The notes below the pieces were generated by a model that had not been told where the DNA came from, made no database searches, and saw only the letters and a program-made list of their open reading frames with translations. 64,000 nt of DNA from Leptospiraceae bacterium (GTDB lineage: Bacteria > Spirochaetota > Leptospiria > Leptospirales > Leptospiraceae): NCBI GenBank assembly GCA_024233835.1, contig JACKPC010000002.1, positions 209,001-273,000 on the forward strand. Reading direction: 5' to 3'. The number at the start of each line of letters is the position of its first letter. Position 1 is the stretch's first letter. A program made the position numbers and the translations under genes. Of this stretch, positions 10,074-19,241 are shown one piece after another.

Positions 10074-11705
10074 TCATACTTCTTTATATATTCTTTTTGG
10101 GATACTAAAAGTAAATTTGGTACCTAAATTAATTTTGCTTTCAGCCCATATTTTTCCTCCATGTCTTTCAATAAACTCTTTACAAATCATCAATCCCAGT
10201 CCGGACCCAATATTACCAGAAGTATCTTTTCTAACTATTTTATCATCAATTTTAAATAATTTAGAAACATCTTCCTCTGCAATTCCGATTCCAAAATCTT
10301 GAATAGAAACTTCATAATCCTTTAAACTCTTATTAACTGATATAATAATCTCAGTTTGCGGTCGTGAAAATTTAATAGCATTTGTTAATAAGTTTCTAAT
10401 AACAGTACTTATCATATTCCTATCTATAATTCCATAATAAAGTTTCTCGGTCTCAAATTTCATTTTTATATTTTTATTCGAAGCGATTGTATTACATAAT
10501 TCAATATTTTCCATTATTATAGAGTTTATCTCGTTATTTATAGGGTTAAATTGAATTCTATTGGTATGAGAACTTGCCCAAAGTAAGAGATTCTCAAGCA
10601 AATGAAAGGCTCGATCAGCTGATTTCTTTATATTCACAATCATCTCCTGAATTTTTTCCTTAGACATACCACCAATATTCATTAATATTAAATCAGTAAA
10701 TCCTAAAATACCATTAAATGGATTTTTTAGGTCATGAGCAATGATTGAAAAGAATTTATCTTTACTTGCATTTAACTCTTCCAAACTCCTTTCATACTTT
10801 ATTCGTTCTGTTACATCAAGTAGAATGGTTGATGAATATATTTCTCCATTTTCATCTTTGAATCTAAACCCACTTCCATCTAAATATATCAATGAACTAT
10901 CTTTTCTTTTAAAAGGTACGTTCTTAAATTCATACTTATTGTCTTTTGCAATCTGTTTTCGCAATTTTTCTCTGAATGTCAGATCAACCCATAAGTCCTG
11001 TGCTTTAAATTGTTTCAACTCTTCATAGTCAGTATATCCAAATAACTTTAAATATGCAGAATTAACTTCTATAAATTCTCCTTTTGAATTTATCATACCA
11101 TATGCTTCTTGCATATTTGTAAACAGTTTCCGGTATTTCTCTTTACTTTTAAGAACAGCTTGTATATAGGTATCCTCTTTTTTAAAATAAAGATAGAGTA
11201 GGAATTGAGCAATAAAATAAACTATAATGTGAGCAATTACAGAAAAGCTTACTATAACAGCTTTTCTACTATTCAGAGTATTAAATAATACATAAATGCT
11301 CGTATATTTTAAATTGTTTCTTCCTTGTTCTTCAATCGGAACTATCATTCGAAAGCGATCAGAGAATTTATTTGTAAATTTTTCAAAATAGAACTTTTTC
11401 TCTGCTGATAAATATTCTATACTTCTTCTTTCCCAGGAATCAAATTGGTTATAATCAGAGCTACTTTTACTTTCAATCAAATGAAACTTTATGGTATCCT
11501 CAGAGAAAAGTTCATTTAACTTTGTAAAATCCTCATTCAATCTTGAGTCATGACCATGCAAAACGGTTAAGAACTTATATATCATATTCATTCTAATTAA
11601 TGCAAGGTCATCAAAGTGAGAATAAGCAACTTTTATATCCCATATAGTTGATACAAAAATTACTAAAAATAGAGATATACTTAGAAAAAAGTAATTCCTT
11701 TTCAT
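10074..11705 (-). CDS. Membrane PAS-domain sensor histidine kinase
   Basis: The 543-residue protein has a membrane helix at 6-22, a periplasmic domain of about 125 residues and a second helix at about 150-172. A PAS domain follows (about 188-300, KLFTNMQEAYGMINSKGEF). The HisKA domain has acceptor His324 (FFSIIAHDLKNPFNG). The ATPase domain shows NLLTNAIKFS, DFGIGI and GSGLGL. No receiver is attached and no response regulator lies beside it, so its partner is elsewhere. It converges on the lipoprotein gene, with only 25 bases between the stop codons. Confidence 0.88.
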   Translation of the reverse strand: MKRNYFFLSISLFLVIFVSTIWDIKVAYSHFDDLALIRMNMIYKFLTVLHGHDSRLNEDFTKLNELFSEDTIKFHLIESKSSSDYNQFDSWERRSIEYLSAEKKFYFEKFTNKFSDRFRMIVPIEEQGRNNLKYTSIYVLFNTLNSRKAVIVSFSVIAHIIVYFIAQFLLYLYFKKEDTYIQAVLKSKEKYRKLFTNMQEAYGMINSKGEFIEVNSAYLKLFGYTDYEELKQFKAQDLWVDLTFREKLRKQIAKDNKYEFKNVPFKRKDSSLIYLDGSGFRFKDENGEIYSSTILLDVTERIKYERSLEELNASKDKFFSIIAHDLKNPFNGILGFTDLILMNIGGMSKEKIQEMIVNIKKSADRAFHLLENLLLWASSHTNRIQFNPINNEINSIIMENIELCNTIASNKNIKMKFETEKLYYGIIDRNMISTVIRNLLTNAIKFSRPQTEIIISVNKSLKDYEVSIQDFGIGIAEEDVSKLFKIDDKIVRKDTSGNIGSGLGLMICKEFIERHGGKIWAESKINLGTKFTFSIPKRIYKEV

Positions 11706-11811
11706 AATTAAATATTATACACTAAGATTACCATCTCTGTAAATAACAATACTATCTTTTATACCTCAGAAGATTTATGATTTTTCTTTAATCATAAACG
11801 AGGCAAATTGC

Positions 11812-14394
11812 TTATTTTTTTATCTGACTTACTATACTGGAATCAACTATCTTATCATCCTCAGCCAATAAGAATGCTTTACTCAACAATAGGGAAAGAC
11901 CTGCATCTCCTTCAAAAGGGAGAAAAATTTTAGATTGAGGATCTTTTTTCCTATCAGCAACAATACAGAGATATTCATCATTAGGTTCCATTAGAATGTT
12001 TGTACTGCCAATATGAATCTTATAAGTTCGAATACTACCTTTTATCAATAAAAACTTGTCTTTTATCTCTGCAACCTTTGCAATCTTAAGCCTGGGAAGC
12101 AATCGTTCCAATATTTGTTTTCTAACCTTTGCTGTCTCGTTCAAGTTTCCAAATGAATAAGTCTGCCAGTAATTTCGATGCTGAGTATCTACTGCTCCTC
12201 TATCGGACCATTCCGGATCATTTCCTACACTTGCAACACCAACAAATAAATCTGTATCACGCATAACTTCTGACAACACAATAGGCGGAATATAGAGTAA
12301 TTCTTCCGGTTTTCCATCGCGTATAAAACGAATCTGGTCAGTTCCTACATAATTCCAGATTCCGGCATCATTAAAGGAATCTTCGATATATATTTCATTG
12401 ATCCAGAACTCTGCACTCAAGTTATATTCCGGAATACTAATGCGTGCAATTTCACCGTCACGGCCATCATCATAAGCTCCTAATAAAGAATAAGACCAGG
12501 TTCTACCCTTAGCTAAGGTATTAAATTGGTGTTGCTTCAGAATATGAGCTGCCATCCGGTTACTATAGACGCGAGTTTCGAGTTCAGCATCGGTTAAAAT
12601 ATATACTTCTCGGAAAACCTGTTTAATTGCCTGCTTGATTTCCTTTTCCATGAAAAACTCTCTCCAGGAAAGAATATCCTCCAGCTTTTTTCCTACCGGA
12701 TGCCAGAGTCGAATCGAATAAGTTTCATCCGGAACCAATTCTTTTTGCTCTACATCGATCCATTTTCCTTCATAAAAAAATAGATCCTGTGTTTCTGTAC
12801 CTTTATAAAATGTCCATAATAAGGTTTTAGCTACTATCGACATAAGGCCGTGATTAAAAAGGTATTTTTGAAAATTCTTATAAGTATAGTGTCTATCGTA
12901 TATATAAGAACGATCTAATCTATCTCTCTGTGCACTTAAGGTCTTTTGTATTTCTTTTTGTAGATCTGCTATATTTTTTAGCTCAGCTTTCTTTTCTTTT
13001 TTTAAAGCAGCCGGTGCAGATTTCAAAGCTTTACCCTCTCTTGTTTGCCATTTCAAGCTTACATCCTTAAAACTTTCCAATTCTAAGATAAGCCTGTATT
13101 CATCAAAATCATAGATTATTTTTCTATCCTGTAATCCATAATCCGATACAGATAAGTCTTCCATTTCATGAATACTCAGATTCATTTCACTCGCCAGATT
13201 ACTTATGTACTTGTTTATCAGTTTTAATACCGAGGACTGTTTCAATTTCAACTTCAAACGCGAAAGAATACTCACAGCTTCCAGACTTTTAGATTCTGCC
13301 AGAACATAAAAACAGGCGTTCCCTATTGCCTGGTTAGCCGGCCCGGTTCCCGGTATTTTTTTATAACTTTTTTCAGCTACTTTCGAAAGCAAATGTATAA
13401 GAGAATCATTAATTACCAGAACTGAAGACCAGACCAGAACTTTTAACATATCAGCATTTACACCGCTTATATTATGATAAACATCGTAATGATAATCCCG
13501 GTTATTATGATTATAATGCCTGGTTTCTTTTTTGATTTCAAAGTACACAAACGCATCCAGCCAGGATAAAAGCTTTTCTCTATAGGCTTCTTCACCTATA
13601 GGCTCTATGGCTTCTTTAAGTTCTTTTAGTTGCTTTGCAGACGGACTTCCTCCGCTTGTTTTTTTTAAGGCCGCGAATAAACGGTAATAGCCCTGCTGAA
13701 CATTTTCAGGAAACCCGGTTACTTCTATATTAAGTTTCTCTCCAAATGTATCTTCATCTGACCACAGAATTGCAGGAAATGTTTTCTCAGTTTCCTTATC
13801 ATTTCCGGAAAGAGAATGCAGTAATTCAGTAGCCATAATACGTAGCTTATCACGCTCTTTTTTATTATATAAGGATGGAAATAGTTTCGAATCTTTCTCT
13901 ATAAATTTCTGTAAGAAGGAAACTACTCTTTCCGAACTTCCATTTTTATCCGTATAGTATTTGATCTGCTTGATTATATACGTATTCGGCATAGAAGAAG
14001 AAGTAAGAAAATCAGAGAAAGAGTTTTCTAAAAATTTAATTAACTCATCTTCCGTGAAATCTATTTTAGAACGAACGATAGCTTCATAGATAATTCGAAA
14101 TATATAAGCAACTCGGTATAATTTATCCCAATCATTATTTTTACTTTTTTCAGATAAATTGGAAGATACTCGAGTAATACTGAATAGATTATCTAATAAG
14201 GTGTAGACTACTTCTTTTTTAAAAGTTTCTTCCTTTTTCTTTATAGACTCAAAAGAAGGAGAATCTTTTATTTTTATTGTATAATATCGATCTTGATGCA
14301 GTTCATCAAATACAGTTTCAATAAATTTTTCGACTTCTGTTTCGAATTGAATTTCCAGTTTGAAATCTTTGACGATCTTCTTTAATCTGTTCAT
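11812..14394 (-). CDS. DUF4132 (MolR/YehI-like) protein
   Basis: The 860-residue protein carries the DUF4132 core at about residues 480-690: a basic helix ending AQRDRLDRSYIYDRHYTY, FQKYLFNHGLM, VAKTLLWTFYKG, a strand-rich part with LWHPVGKKLEDILSWREF, then VFREVYILT, and HQFNTLAKGRTW. The N-terminal half is helical and HEAT-like; no WGR domain is seen. DUF4132 function is not established; E. coli MolR/YehI are the named relatives. I chose the ATG at 14394 rather than the in-frame TTG at 14409, because GGAGGA at 14399-14404 is an ideal ribosome site five bases away. It lies one base after the stop of the beta-grasp gene, so the two are translationally coupled. Confidence 0.82.
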   Translation of the reverse strand: MNRLKKIVKDFKLEIQFETEVEKFIETVFDELHQDRYYTIKIKDSPSFESIKKKEETFKKEVVYTLLDNLFSITRVSSNLSEKSKNNDWDKLYRVAYIFRIIYEAIVRSKIDFTEDELIKFLENSFSDFLTSSSMPNTYIIKQIKYYTDKNGSSERVVSFLQKFIEKDSKLFPSLYNKKERDKLRIMATELLHSLSGNDKETEKTFPAILWSDEDTFGEKLNIEVTGFPENVQQGYYRLFAALKKTSGGSPSAKQLKELKEAIEPIGEEAYREKLLSWLDAFVYFEIKKETRHYNHNNRDYHYDVYHNISGVNADMLKVLVWSSVLVINDSLIHLLSKVAEKSYKKIPGTGPANQAIGNACFYVLAESKSLEAVSILSRLKLKLKQSSVLKLINKYISNLASEMNLSIHEMEDLSVSDYGLQDRKIIYDFDEYRLILELESFKDVSLKWQTREGKALKSAPAALKKEKKAELKNIADLQKEIQKTLSAQRDRLDRSYIYDRHYTYKNFQKYLFNHGLMSIVAKTLLWTFYKGTETQDLFFYEGKWIDVEQKELVPDETYSIRLWHPVGKKLEDILSWREFFMEKEIKQAIKQVFREVYILTDAELETRVYSNRMAAHILKQHQFNTLAKGRTWSYSLLGAYDDGRDGEIARISIPEYNLSAEFWINEIYIEDSFNDAGIWNYVGTDQIRFIRDGKPEELLYIPPIVLSEVMRDTDLFVGVASVGNDPEWSDRGAVDTQHRNYWQTYSFGNLNETAKVRKQILERLLPRLKIAKVAEIKDKFLLIKGSIRTYKIHIGSTNILMEPNDEYLCIVADRKKDPQSKIFLPFEGDAGLSLLLSKAFLLAEDDKIVDSSIVSQIKK

Positions 14395-14395
14395 C

Positions 14396-14791
14396 TTATC
14401 CTCCAACAAGGGGAGTAAGCTTTATGAAGCTAATTTCCGTATTCTCATCTATACTTAAAACCTCATCAAGCTTATCTACCTGTTGATTATTATATAAAAG
14501 TATAAATGCATTATTTTCAAAGCCCTGAATAGCTTCTTTGCACTGTTTTTCCGGATCTATTTTTTTACGTTTCTTCATCCGAAATCCATTAAGGGTTCGC
14601 TCCGCATCATCGGGTTGAACAAGACCATTATAATACTCAGCGATAGTTTCATTATATTTTTCAACTTCTCGCAGTACCCGGGTTCGAATGATTTCTTCAA
14701 CACTGGCTTTTTCAAAGACAATAGGAATTCGAAAAGTTTGCAGTATTACACCGTTAAGAGTTTCATCTTTAAATTGAATGGTTACAGGCAT
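14396..14791 (-). CDS. Small beta-grasp (ubiquitin/ThiS-like) protein ending in Gly-Gly
   Basis: From ATG 14791 the protein has 131 residues. An in-frame TTG at 14848 would add 19. The reading suggests a beta hairpin (PVTIQFKDETLNG, then ILQTFRIPIVF), a helix (SVEEIIRTRVLREVEKY), a charged helical insert, and a second half like ThiS/MoaD: AFILLYNNQQVDKLDEVL, then NTEISFIKLTPLVGG as the exact C-terminus. A bare Gly-Gly end after a hydrophobic strand is the hallmark of sulfur carriers and ubiquitin-like modifiers. No E1/ThiF-like gene is in the window, so activation is unproven. It is the first gene of a two-gene unit with the DUF4132 protein. I do not recognise a named family. Confidence 0.65.
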   Translation of the reverse strand: MPVTIQFKDETLNGVILQTFRIPIVFEKASVEEIIRTRVLREVEKYNETIAEYYNGLVQPDDAERTLNGFRMKKRKKIDPEKQCKEAIQGFENNAFILLYNNQQVDKLDEVLSIDENTEISFIKLTPLVGG

Positions 14792-14958
14792 GTTTACATT
14801 TTTTTCTAATAAATCTATTTTGAGCAAGTCAATTTTTAAAACTTCCAATAATATCTTAACTAATTTATTCGTAAAGGTTTACAAAAATCACTTTCAAAAC
14901 TTAATGGTTTTTAAGGTCTCTTTTACTCAGGGCAAGCATAGAGGAGAATTAGTTAATT

Positions 14959-15597
14959 ATGAAAAAGACAGAAAAAATTGAAAAATCACTACAGGAGGAT
15001 GAGGTAGAATATTTTTATTCCTTATTAGCAGAAGAAGTAACAGGCTACGATTGCGGAACCCTCTGTAGTAAAGATAACGGTGGGGAACCTTTTTGTTGTA
15101 AGGTGGAAAATGCGATCCCCATTCTTTATATAAACGAATACAAACTGGTTAGAAGCAGAACCGATCTCTGGAGTAAATGGTCGCCCAAAACAAAGGAAGA
15201 TAAAACCTTTAAAAAAGAGAACGAAGGTTTGGATACCATTTTTTGTGAATGTAAAGGTGTACAATTTTGTGAAAGAAATAATCGCTCGATAAGTTGTCGA
15301 ACCTTTCCCCTGGAGCCCTATATAGATAAAAGGGGAGTAATTGTAGGATTAGTTTTTATCAAGGAGTTAAGTCATGGCTGTCCATTGTCTATAAGATTTA
15401 AAGATATCCGCCAGGAATTTATAGATGCACATTTTCTTTTTTGGGAAAAATTCTTATTACGAAAAAAGGAAGAGTACGAAGTTTATCAAAAAGCTTCCAA
15501 AGGTTACAGAATTTCAAGAACCAAAACAGGAAAGTCTTTCCCTATTTTACTACCTTCTCATCTTCTTAATAAAAACTATCTCAAGAAATACCTATAA
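14959..15597 (+). CDS. YkgJ-like cysteine-cluster protein
   Basis: The 212-residue soluble protein has nine conserved-looking cysteines: Cys32, 36, 46, 47, 96, 98, 104, 113 and 141. The spacing CGTLC, PFCC, FCECKG, SISCRTFPLEP and SHGCPLS resembles the YkgJ/CxxxC cluster family (putative Zn or Fe-S binders, function unknown). The ATG at 14959 is preceded by GGAGAATT at 14943. It diverges from the beta-grasp gene, so the gap 14792-14958 must hold both promoters. The amidotransferase follows after 16 bases and may be co-transcribed. Confidence 0.65.
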   Translation: MKKTEKIEKSLQEDEVEYFYSLLAEEVTGYDCGTLCSKDNGGEPFCCKVENAIPILYINEYKLVRSRTDLWSKWSPKTKEDKTFKKENEGLDTIFCECKGVQFCERNNRSISCRTFPLEPYIDKRGVIVGLVFIKELSHGCPLSIRFKDIRQEFIDAHFLFWEKFLLRKKEEYEVYQKASKGYRISRTKTGKSFPILLPSHLLNKNYLKKYL

Positions 15598-15613
15598 GAT
15601 AGAGGTAAATAAC

Positions 15614-16306
15614 ATGAAAGCAAAAATAGGTTTAACTTTATGTATAGATGATGAAAGAATGATAAAGGGTAGAGGAGAATATTATTATATTAATCGAAAA
15701 TATTCTATATCTATAAAAAATGCAGGGGCCATACCCATCCTCTTAAACCCTGAAATGTCAGTTGAAGAAACATTAGAGATTTGCGATGGACTTGTTATTT
15801 CCGGAGGAAATGATATTCCACCGGAGCTCTATAAAGATACAAAAAAAACTGAGCTTGAATTGGAAATTTTAGAAAGAATTCAATGGGAAAGAAATCTAAT
15901 TGATGCTTTTGATAAACATAATAAACCTATTTTAGGAATCTGTTACGGAATGCAACTTCTCAATGTACATTTCGGAGGAAATTTACACCAGGATATACGT
16001 CTTGCCTGTAAAAATCCTATAGAGCACGGAGGAACCGGAAACAAAATTACACACAGGGTAAATATTGTACATGAAAGTTCCTTATTTCCAGTTTTAGGAT
16101 CTAAACTTGAGGTTGCTTCCATGCACCACCAATGTATTGATCGTTTAGCATCTAAATTTATTCGTTCTGCCTATTCCGATGATGGGGTTATTGAAGCTAT
16201 AGAAGCAGAAAATATACTCGGCTTAGAGTGGCACCCTGAGGCAGATTCCAGCGGTCTATCAATCTTTCCTTTTTTCCTTTCCTTGATCGATAAAAATAAA
16301 AAATAA
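15614..16306 (+). CDS. Class I glutamine amidotransferase of the PuuD / peptidase C26 type
   Basis: From ATG 15614 (AGAGGT at 15601 as ribosome site) the protein has 230 residues. It shows the family order: DGLVISGGNDIPP, nucleophile Cys110 in GICYGMQLLN, a loop ending in HHQ, and the His207/Glu209 pair in WHPE. Members hydrolyse gamma-glutamyl bonds, for example gamma-glutamyl-GABA in putrescine breakdown. No other polyamine gene is here, so the substrate is open. A longer frame from 15425 overlaps the preceding gene and lacks homology, so I reject it. Confidence 0.85.
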   Translation: MKAKIGLTLCIDDERMIKGRGEYYYINRKYSISIKNAGAIPILLNPEMSVEETLEICDGLVISGGNDIPPELYKDTKKTELELEILERIQWERNLIDAFDKHNKPILGICYGMQLLNVHFGGNLHQDIRLACKNPIEHGGTGNKITHRVNIVHESSLFPVLGSKLEVASMHHQCIDRLASKFIRSAYSDDGVIEAIEAENILGLEWHPEADSSGLSIFPFFLSLIDKNKK

Positions 16307-16368
16307 AAAAGAATTGCAAATAATAATAAAGAGAGATAGTTTCTTCTTAGTAAAAAGAAGGACTGCCC

Positions 16369-17304
16369 ATGCCCCTACTCCATATAAAGTTAGCTGAAGA
16401 AGATAATACCCTTAGAGTAAAAGCAAGTTTACAAAATACGAAAAAGAAATTTTATATTCCACTCGATGAAATAAAAACCAAATTTCACTTAATATATAAA
16501 ACCCTGGAGCATATCAAAACTAAAAATGAAACTGTTTTTCAAGAATCTATTCACTCCTTAAGCAAATCTATACTTGAGCCAATCAAAAACTTCTTAAATG
16601 AAGCCGATCATATTTGTTTTAGTATACAACCCGAAATAGTACGATGCACTTTCGATCTTTTAGAATGGAAAGACAAAGCCCTGTTTTTGCAATTTCCTAT
16701 TACCTATACAGTCAGTAACTTTTCTATTATAACTAAGCCGGACTTAGAAATAGAAGACGCGGTTCTCGTAGCCGATAAAACCTGCGATCCGGAAGGTGCC
16801 TGCAAGTCTTTACATAATGAACTCTCCGATTCAGAATTTTTTAAAATAGAAAATATTAGCGTAGAAGAAATTGTAGAAAAAACTGATGATATTAGCTTAT
16901 TATTAATCAGTGCACATGGAGATTTATCGAATAATAATACAGGAACCATAGGAATCAATAAAGAAAAGTTAAAGTCTTCCCATCTTGAAGAAATAGATTG
17001 CTCCCTGGTTTATTTTGATTCCTGCCAGATGGGTGTAAACGTGAAATTCCTTGAAGCTTTTTCTGAAGAGCAATCTACCCAGTATTATGTGGCTCCTATT
17101 ATCAGTAATGACGCGGGTGACTCTTCAACTAAAACTATCCAGTTTTTTTTTGATGAACTTTCAAAAACAAAAAGCCCTGCCGGCTCTCTATTTTATGCCA
17201 GGAAAAAACTCTTTAAGTTCTATACAGAAAAAGGTTTATCTATCATTAAAGTTCTAAATAAATCTTTTCCTTTTCGCCTATATGAGTTTGATATGGAAGA
17301 GTAA
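16369..17304 (+). CDS. CHAT-domain (caspase-like) cysteine peptidase
   Basis: The protein has 311 residues. The C-terminal two thirds read as a CHAT domain: AVLVADKTCDPEGAC with a following helix, the catalytic His183 in LLLISAHGDLSN, the catalytic Cys219 in LVYFDSCQMG, then the strand YYVAPIISNDAG and a helix SPAGSLFYARKKLF, matching the usual 'ALR.AR' end. CHAT proteases are caspase relatives, found for example as the effector of some type III CRISPR systems and in predicted cell-death modules. Here the first ~120 residues have no recognisable sensor. It sits 62 bases after the amidotransferase and stops 6 bases before a convergent gene. Confidence 0.75.
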   Translation: MPLLHIKLAEEDNTLRVKASLQNTKKKFYIPLDEIKTKFHLIYKTLEHIKTKNETVFQESIHSLSKSILEPIKNFLNEADHICFSIQPEIVRCTFDLLEWKDKALFLQFPITYTVSNFSIITKPDLEIEDAVLVADKTCDPEGACKSLHNELSDSEFFKIENISVEEIVEKTDDISLLLISAHGDLSNNNTGTIGINKEKLKSSHLEEIDCSLVYFDSCQMGVNVKFLEAFSEEQSTQYYVAPIISNDAGDSSTKTIQFFFDELSKTKSPAGSLFYARKKLFKFYTEKGLSIIKVLNKSFPFRLYEFDMEE

Positions 17305-17310
17305 ACTCCT

Positions 17311-18405
17311 TTATTCCAGAGAAGGTTGAATGTTTTTAATCGATCCGACTCGATTAATTTCCGCTTTAAAAACATCTCCTTTTTTAAAAGAACTCCATTT
17401 TCTTTCAGGAATACTCTTTTTATAGACTTCTTCCTTCTTTTTCCAGATATATTTTAGTATTATAATATACTCATCGACACGTTTTCCTTCTCTTTCCTGA
17501 AGTGAAACATATCTTCCTTCTCCAATATAGGTTTTTGGCCAATACGGTTTTTCAACATTGTCGTTTCCTCGTGAATTTACGTCCCTTTCGTGAATCCATT
17601 TTTGAATTTCATAACGAAACTTTGTCTTATAAACCGGCTCATCTCTATAGATAGCTTCCCGGTAGTTTTCCGTATAGCTTTCCGAGCAATATTTGGTTTT
17701 ATCACAGTATTTATCTGAAAAGGTTCCATTCCCATTATCTGTTTTTCCGCAAACATAAGTTTCCGTGCCGCAGGAAATCTGTCGGGTTTTATTTCGAGTT
17801 CGATCCTCATAGTGATCCAGAACCTTATCATGATGGTGAATTTCGCGACTCGAACGAATACCGCGAGCACCTGTTGGAGTCGAATCCCAGGAAGAATCCT
17901 GAACCCATTTGTACTGCTCAATTTCTATACTGCGAGTCCAAGAAAAACTATCTGCTTTCAGTTCAATATCTGTAGTTGAAAAAAAGAAAAACCAGATTAT
18001 ACCTGCTAAAAAAAGAATAGAAGAAATAATCCATTTACTAAAAGAACTCTTCTTTGTCTCATATTTCTCCTGTGGTTTCGTGTCTTTTTTTTGAAAATCT
18101 TCTGAACTTTTCGGAACTTCAGAAAGCTTATAGTCTTTTTTAACTCTTACTGCATCATCACTTTCCTTGGGACTTCCACAATTATCACAAAACTTATTTC
18201 CAGCCGGGTTATCACCTCCGCAACTGGAGCATTCCCAGTCGGGTTCAAGTTTAGCATAACTATTATCAATAAGCTCAGCATTCTCAGGCAAGTAAAATTT
18301 AACATCACTTCCTCTGGGTGCTCCGCAGGCCTGACAGTGTTTTGCAAGCCCCCTATTCGCTTCCTTACAGTTTAGGCAATCCCATTTGCCCTCATACGTC
18401 GCCAT
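17311..18405 (-). CDS. Membrane protein with two RanBP2-type zinc fingers
   Basis: The 364-residue protein begins with two W-x-C-x2-C-x10-C-x2-C fingers: Cys10/13/24/27 (KWDCLNCKEAN, HCQACGAPRG) and Cys59/62/73/76. A charged linker and one membrane helix (about 124-143) follow. The rest is strand-rich and extracytoplasmic, with Cys pairs around residues 205-240. The fingers would face the cytoplasm. In eukaryotes this finger type binds ubiquitin or RNA; the bacterial role is unknown. It is last in a three-gene minus-strand unit (8 bases after the DUF3108 gene). Confidence 0.65.
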   Translation of the reverse strand: MATYEGKWDCLNCKEANRGLAKHCQACGAPRGSDVKFYLPENAELIDNSYAKLEPDWECSSCGGDNPAGNKFCDNCGSPKESDDAVRVKKDYKLSEVPKSSEDFQKKDTKPQEKYETKKSSFSKWIISSILFLAGIIWFFFFSTTDIELKADSFSWTRSIEIEQYKWVQDSSWDSTPTGARGIRSSREIHHHDKVLDHYEDRTRNKTRQISCGTETYVCGKTDNGNGTFSDKYCDKTKYCSESYTENYREAIYRDEPVYKTKFRYEIQKWIHERDVNSRGNDNVEKPYWPKTYIGEGRYVSLQEREGKRVDEYIIILKYIWKKKEEVYKKSIPERKWSSFKKGDVFKAEINRVGSIKNIQPSLE

Positions 18406-18413
18406 ACAAACTC

Positions 18414-19232
18414 CTAAAATTTAGTTGAGATAAGTTCCACAGTAACATGGCCCAAATAAGGAATCTTAGATGTTATTTTCAAAGGAATTTTTTTATCATC
18501 GTTACTCACCCATATTTTCACTTCACCTTTGGAAAGAAACATACCTGAGGTCGAAATATAGGGTCTACTTACTACGGCTGTATATTTTTTATTGAGACCA
18601 TCCACTTCCAGCTCGATCTCTTCTACTTCAAGAATTTCCATTTTCATTTTAACAATTTTTAGATCATCAAAAACTGTAAGATAAAAAATGTCACCTTTCT
18701 TTCCTTTACGCTTATCAGCGCGAGTATAATAAATTGCTGATAGAAAATCCTGAAAATCGGAAGGGAGATTTTTCGTCTCACCTTTTTTATATTTCCACCT
18801 GGCATCTTTTCTCATTTCCCCTTTTTTGCCGGTATTTCCGGAAAACTGCTTTTCCCCCCAACTGGCCAGATGCTTCAGATGATCATATAATACTACATTA
18901 TGCCTGTGATAAAAACCTTCGTTCAGATCTTTTTCGCTATAATAAGGACGTTTTTCTACAGGCTCCCAGTAGCTAATAATCTTATCTTTAACGGGGAATA
19001 CTGCCTGGATTGCTTTATTTCCTCTCGCTTCTGTTTTCAAAATCAAACATTTTTTTTGAGAACCACAGGAAATAGTTCCATCGATGGACATACTGGAGTA
19101 ACCTACCGGCATTATCCCCCAGCGTATCTTATAAAGAAACTTTTCACCTACACGAAAAGGCAAATCCTCACCTGAAATTTGAAATAACAGAGAAAATATA
19201 ATATAGAATATTATGAATATTTTTGAATTCAA
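18414..19232 (-). CDS. DUF3108 exported protein
   Basis: The protein has 272 residues with a signal peptide (first ~20 residues, IIFYIIFSLLFQISG). The family opening LPFRVGEKFLYKIRWGIMPVG is followed by strand-rich sequence and ends in PLKITSKIPYLGHVTVEL, which fits DUF3108. These periplasmic proteins are probably beta-barrel-like lipid or ligand binders, but no function is proven. It lies between the zinc-finger protein and the DA1-like peptidase with 8-9 base gaps, so the three are likely co-translated. Confidence 0.75.
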   Translation of the reverse strand: MNSKIFIIFYIIFSLLFQISGEDLPFRVGEKFLYKIRWGIMPVGYSSMSIDGTISCGSQKKCLILKTEARGNKAIQAVFPVKDKIISYWEPVEKRPYYSEKDLNEGFYHRHNVVLYDHLKHLASWGEKQFSGNTGKKGEMRKDARWKYKKGETKNLPSDFQDFLSAIYYTRADKRKGKKGDIFYLTVFDDLKIVKMKMEILEVEEIELEVDGLNKKYTAVVSRPYISTSGMFLSKGEVKIWVSNDDKKIPLKITSKIPYLGHVTVELISTKF

Positions 19233-19241
19233 TAATACTTC

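Noticed and set aside
11774..11798. Terminator after the DUF4132 gene
   Set aside because: TTTATGATT-N7-AATCATAAA is a clean inverted repeat but has no T-run in the right direction; it is more likely an operator or chance.
15425..15613. N-terminal extension of the amidotransferase
   Set aside because: It overlaps the Cys-cluster gene, has no homology, and a good ribosome site and ATG lie at 15601-15614.
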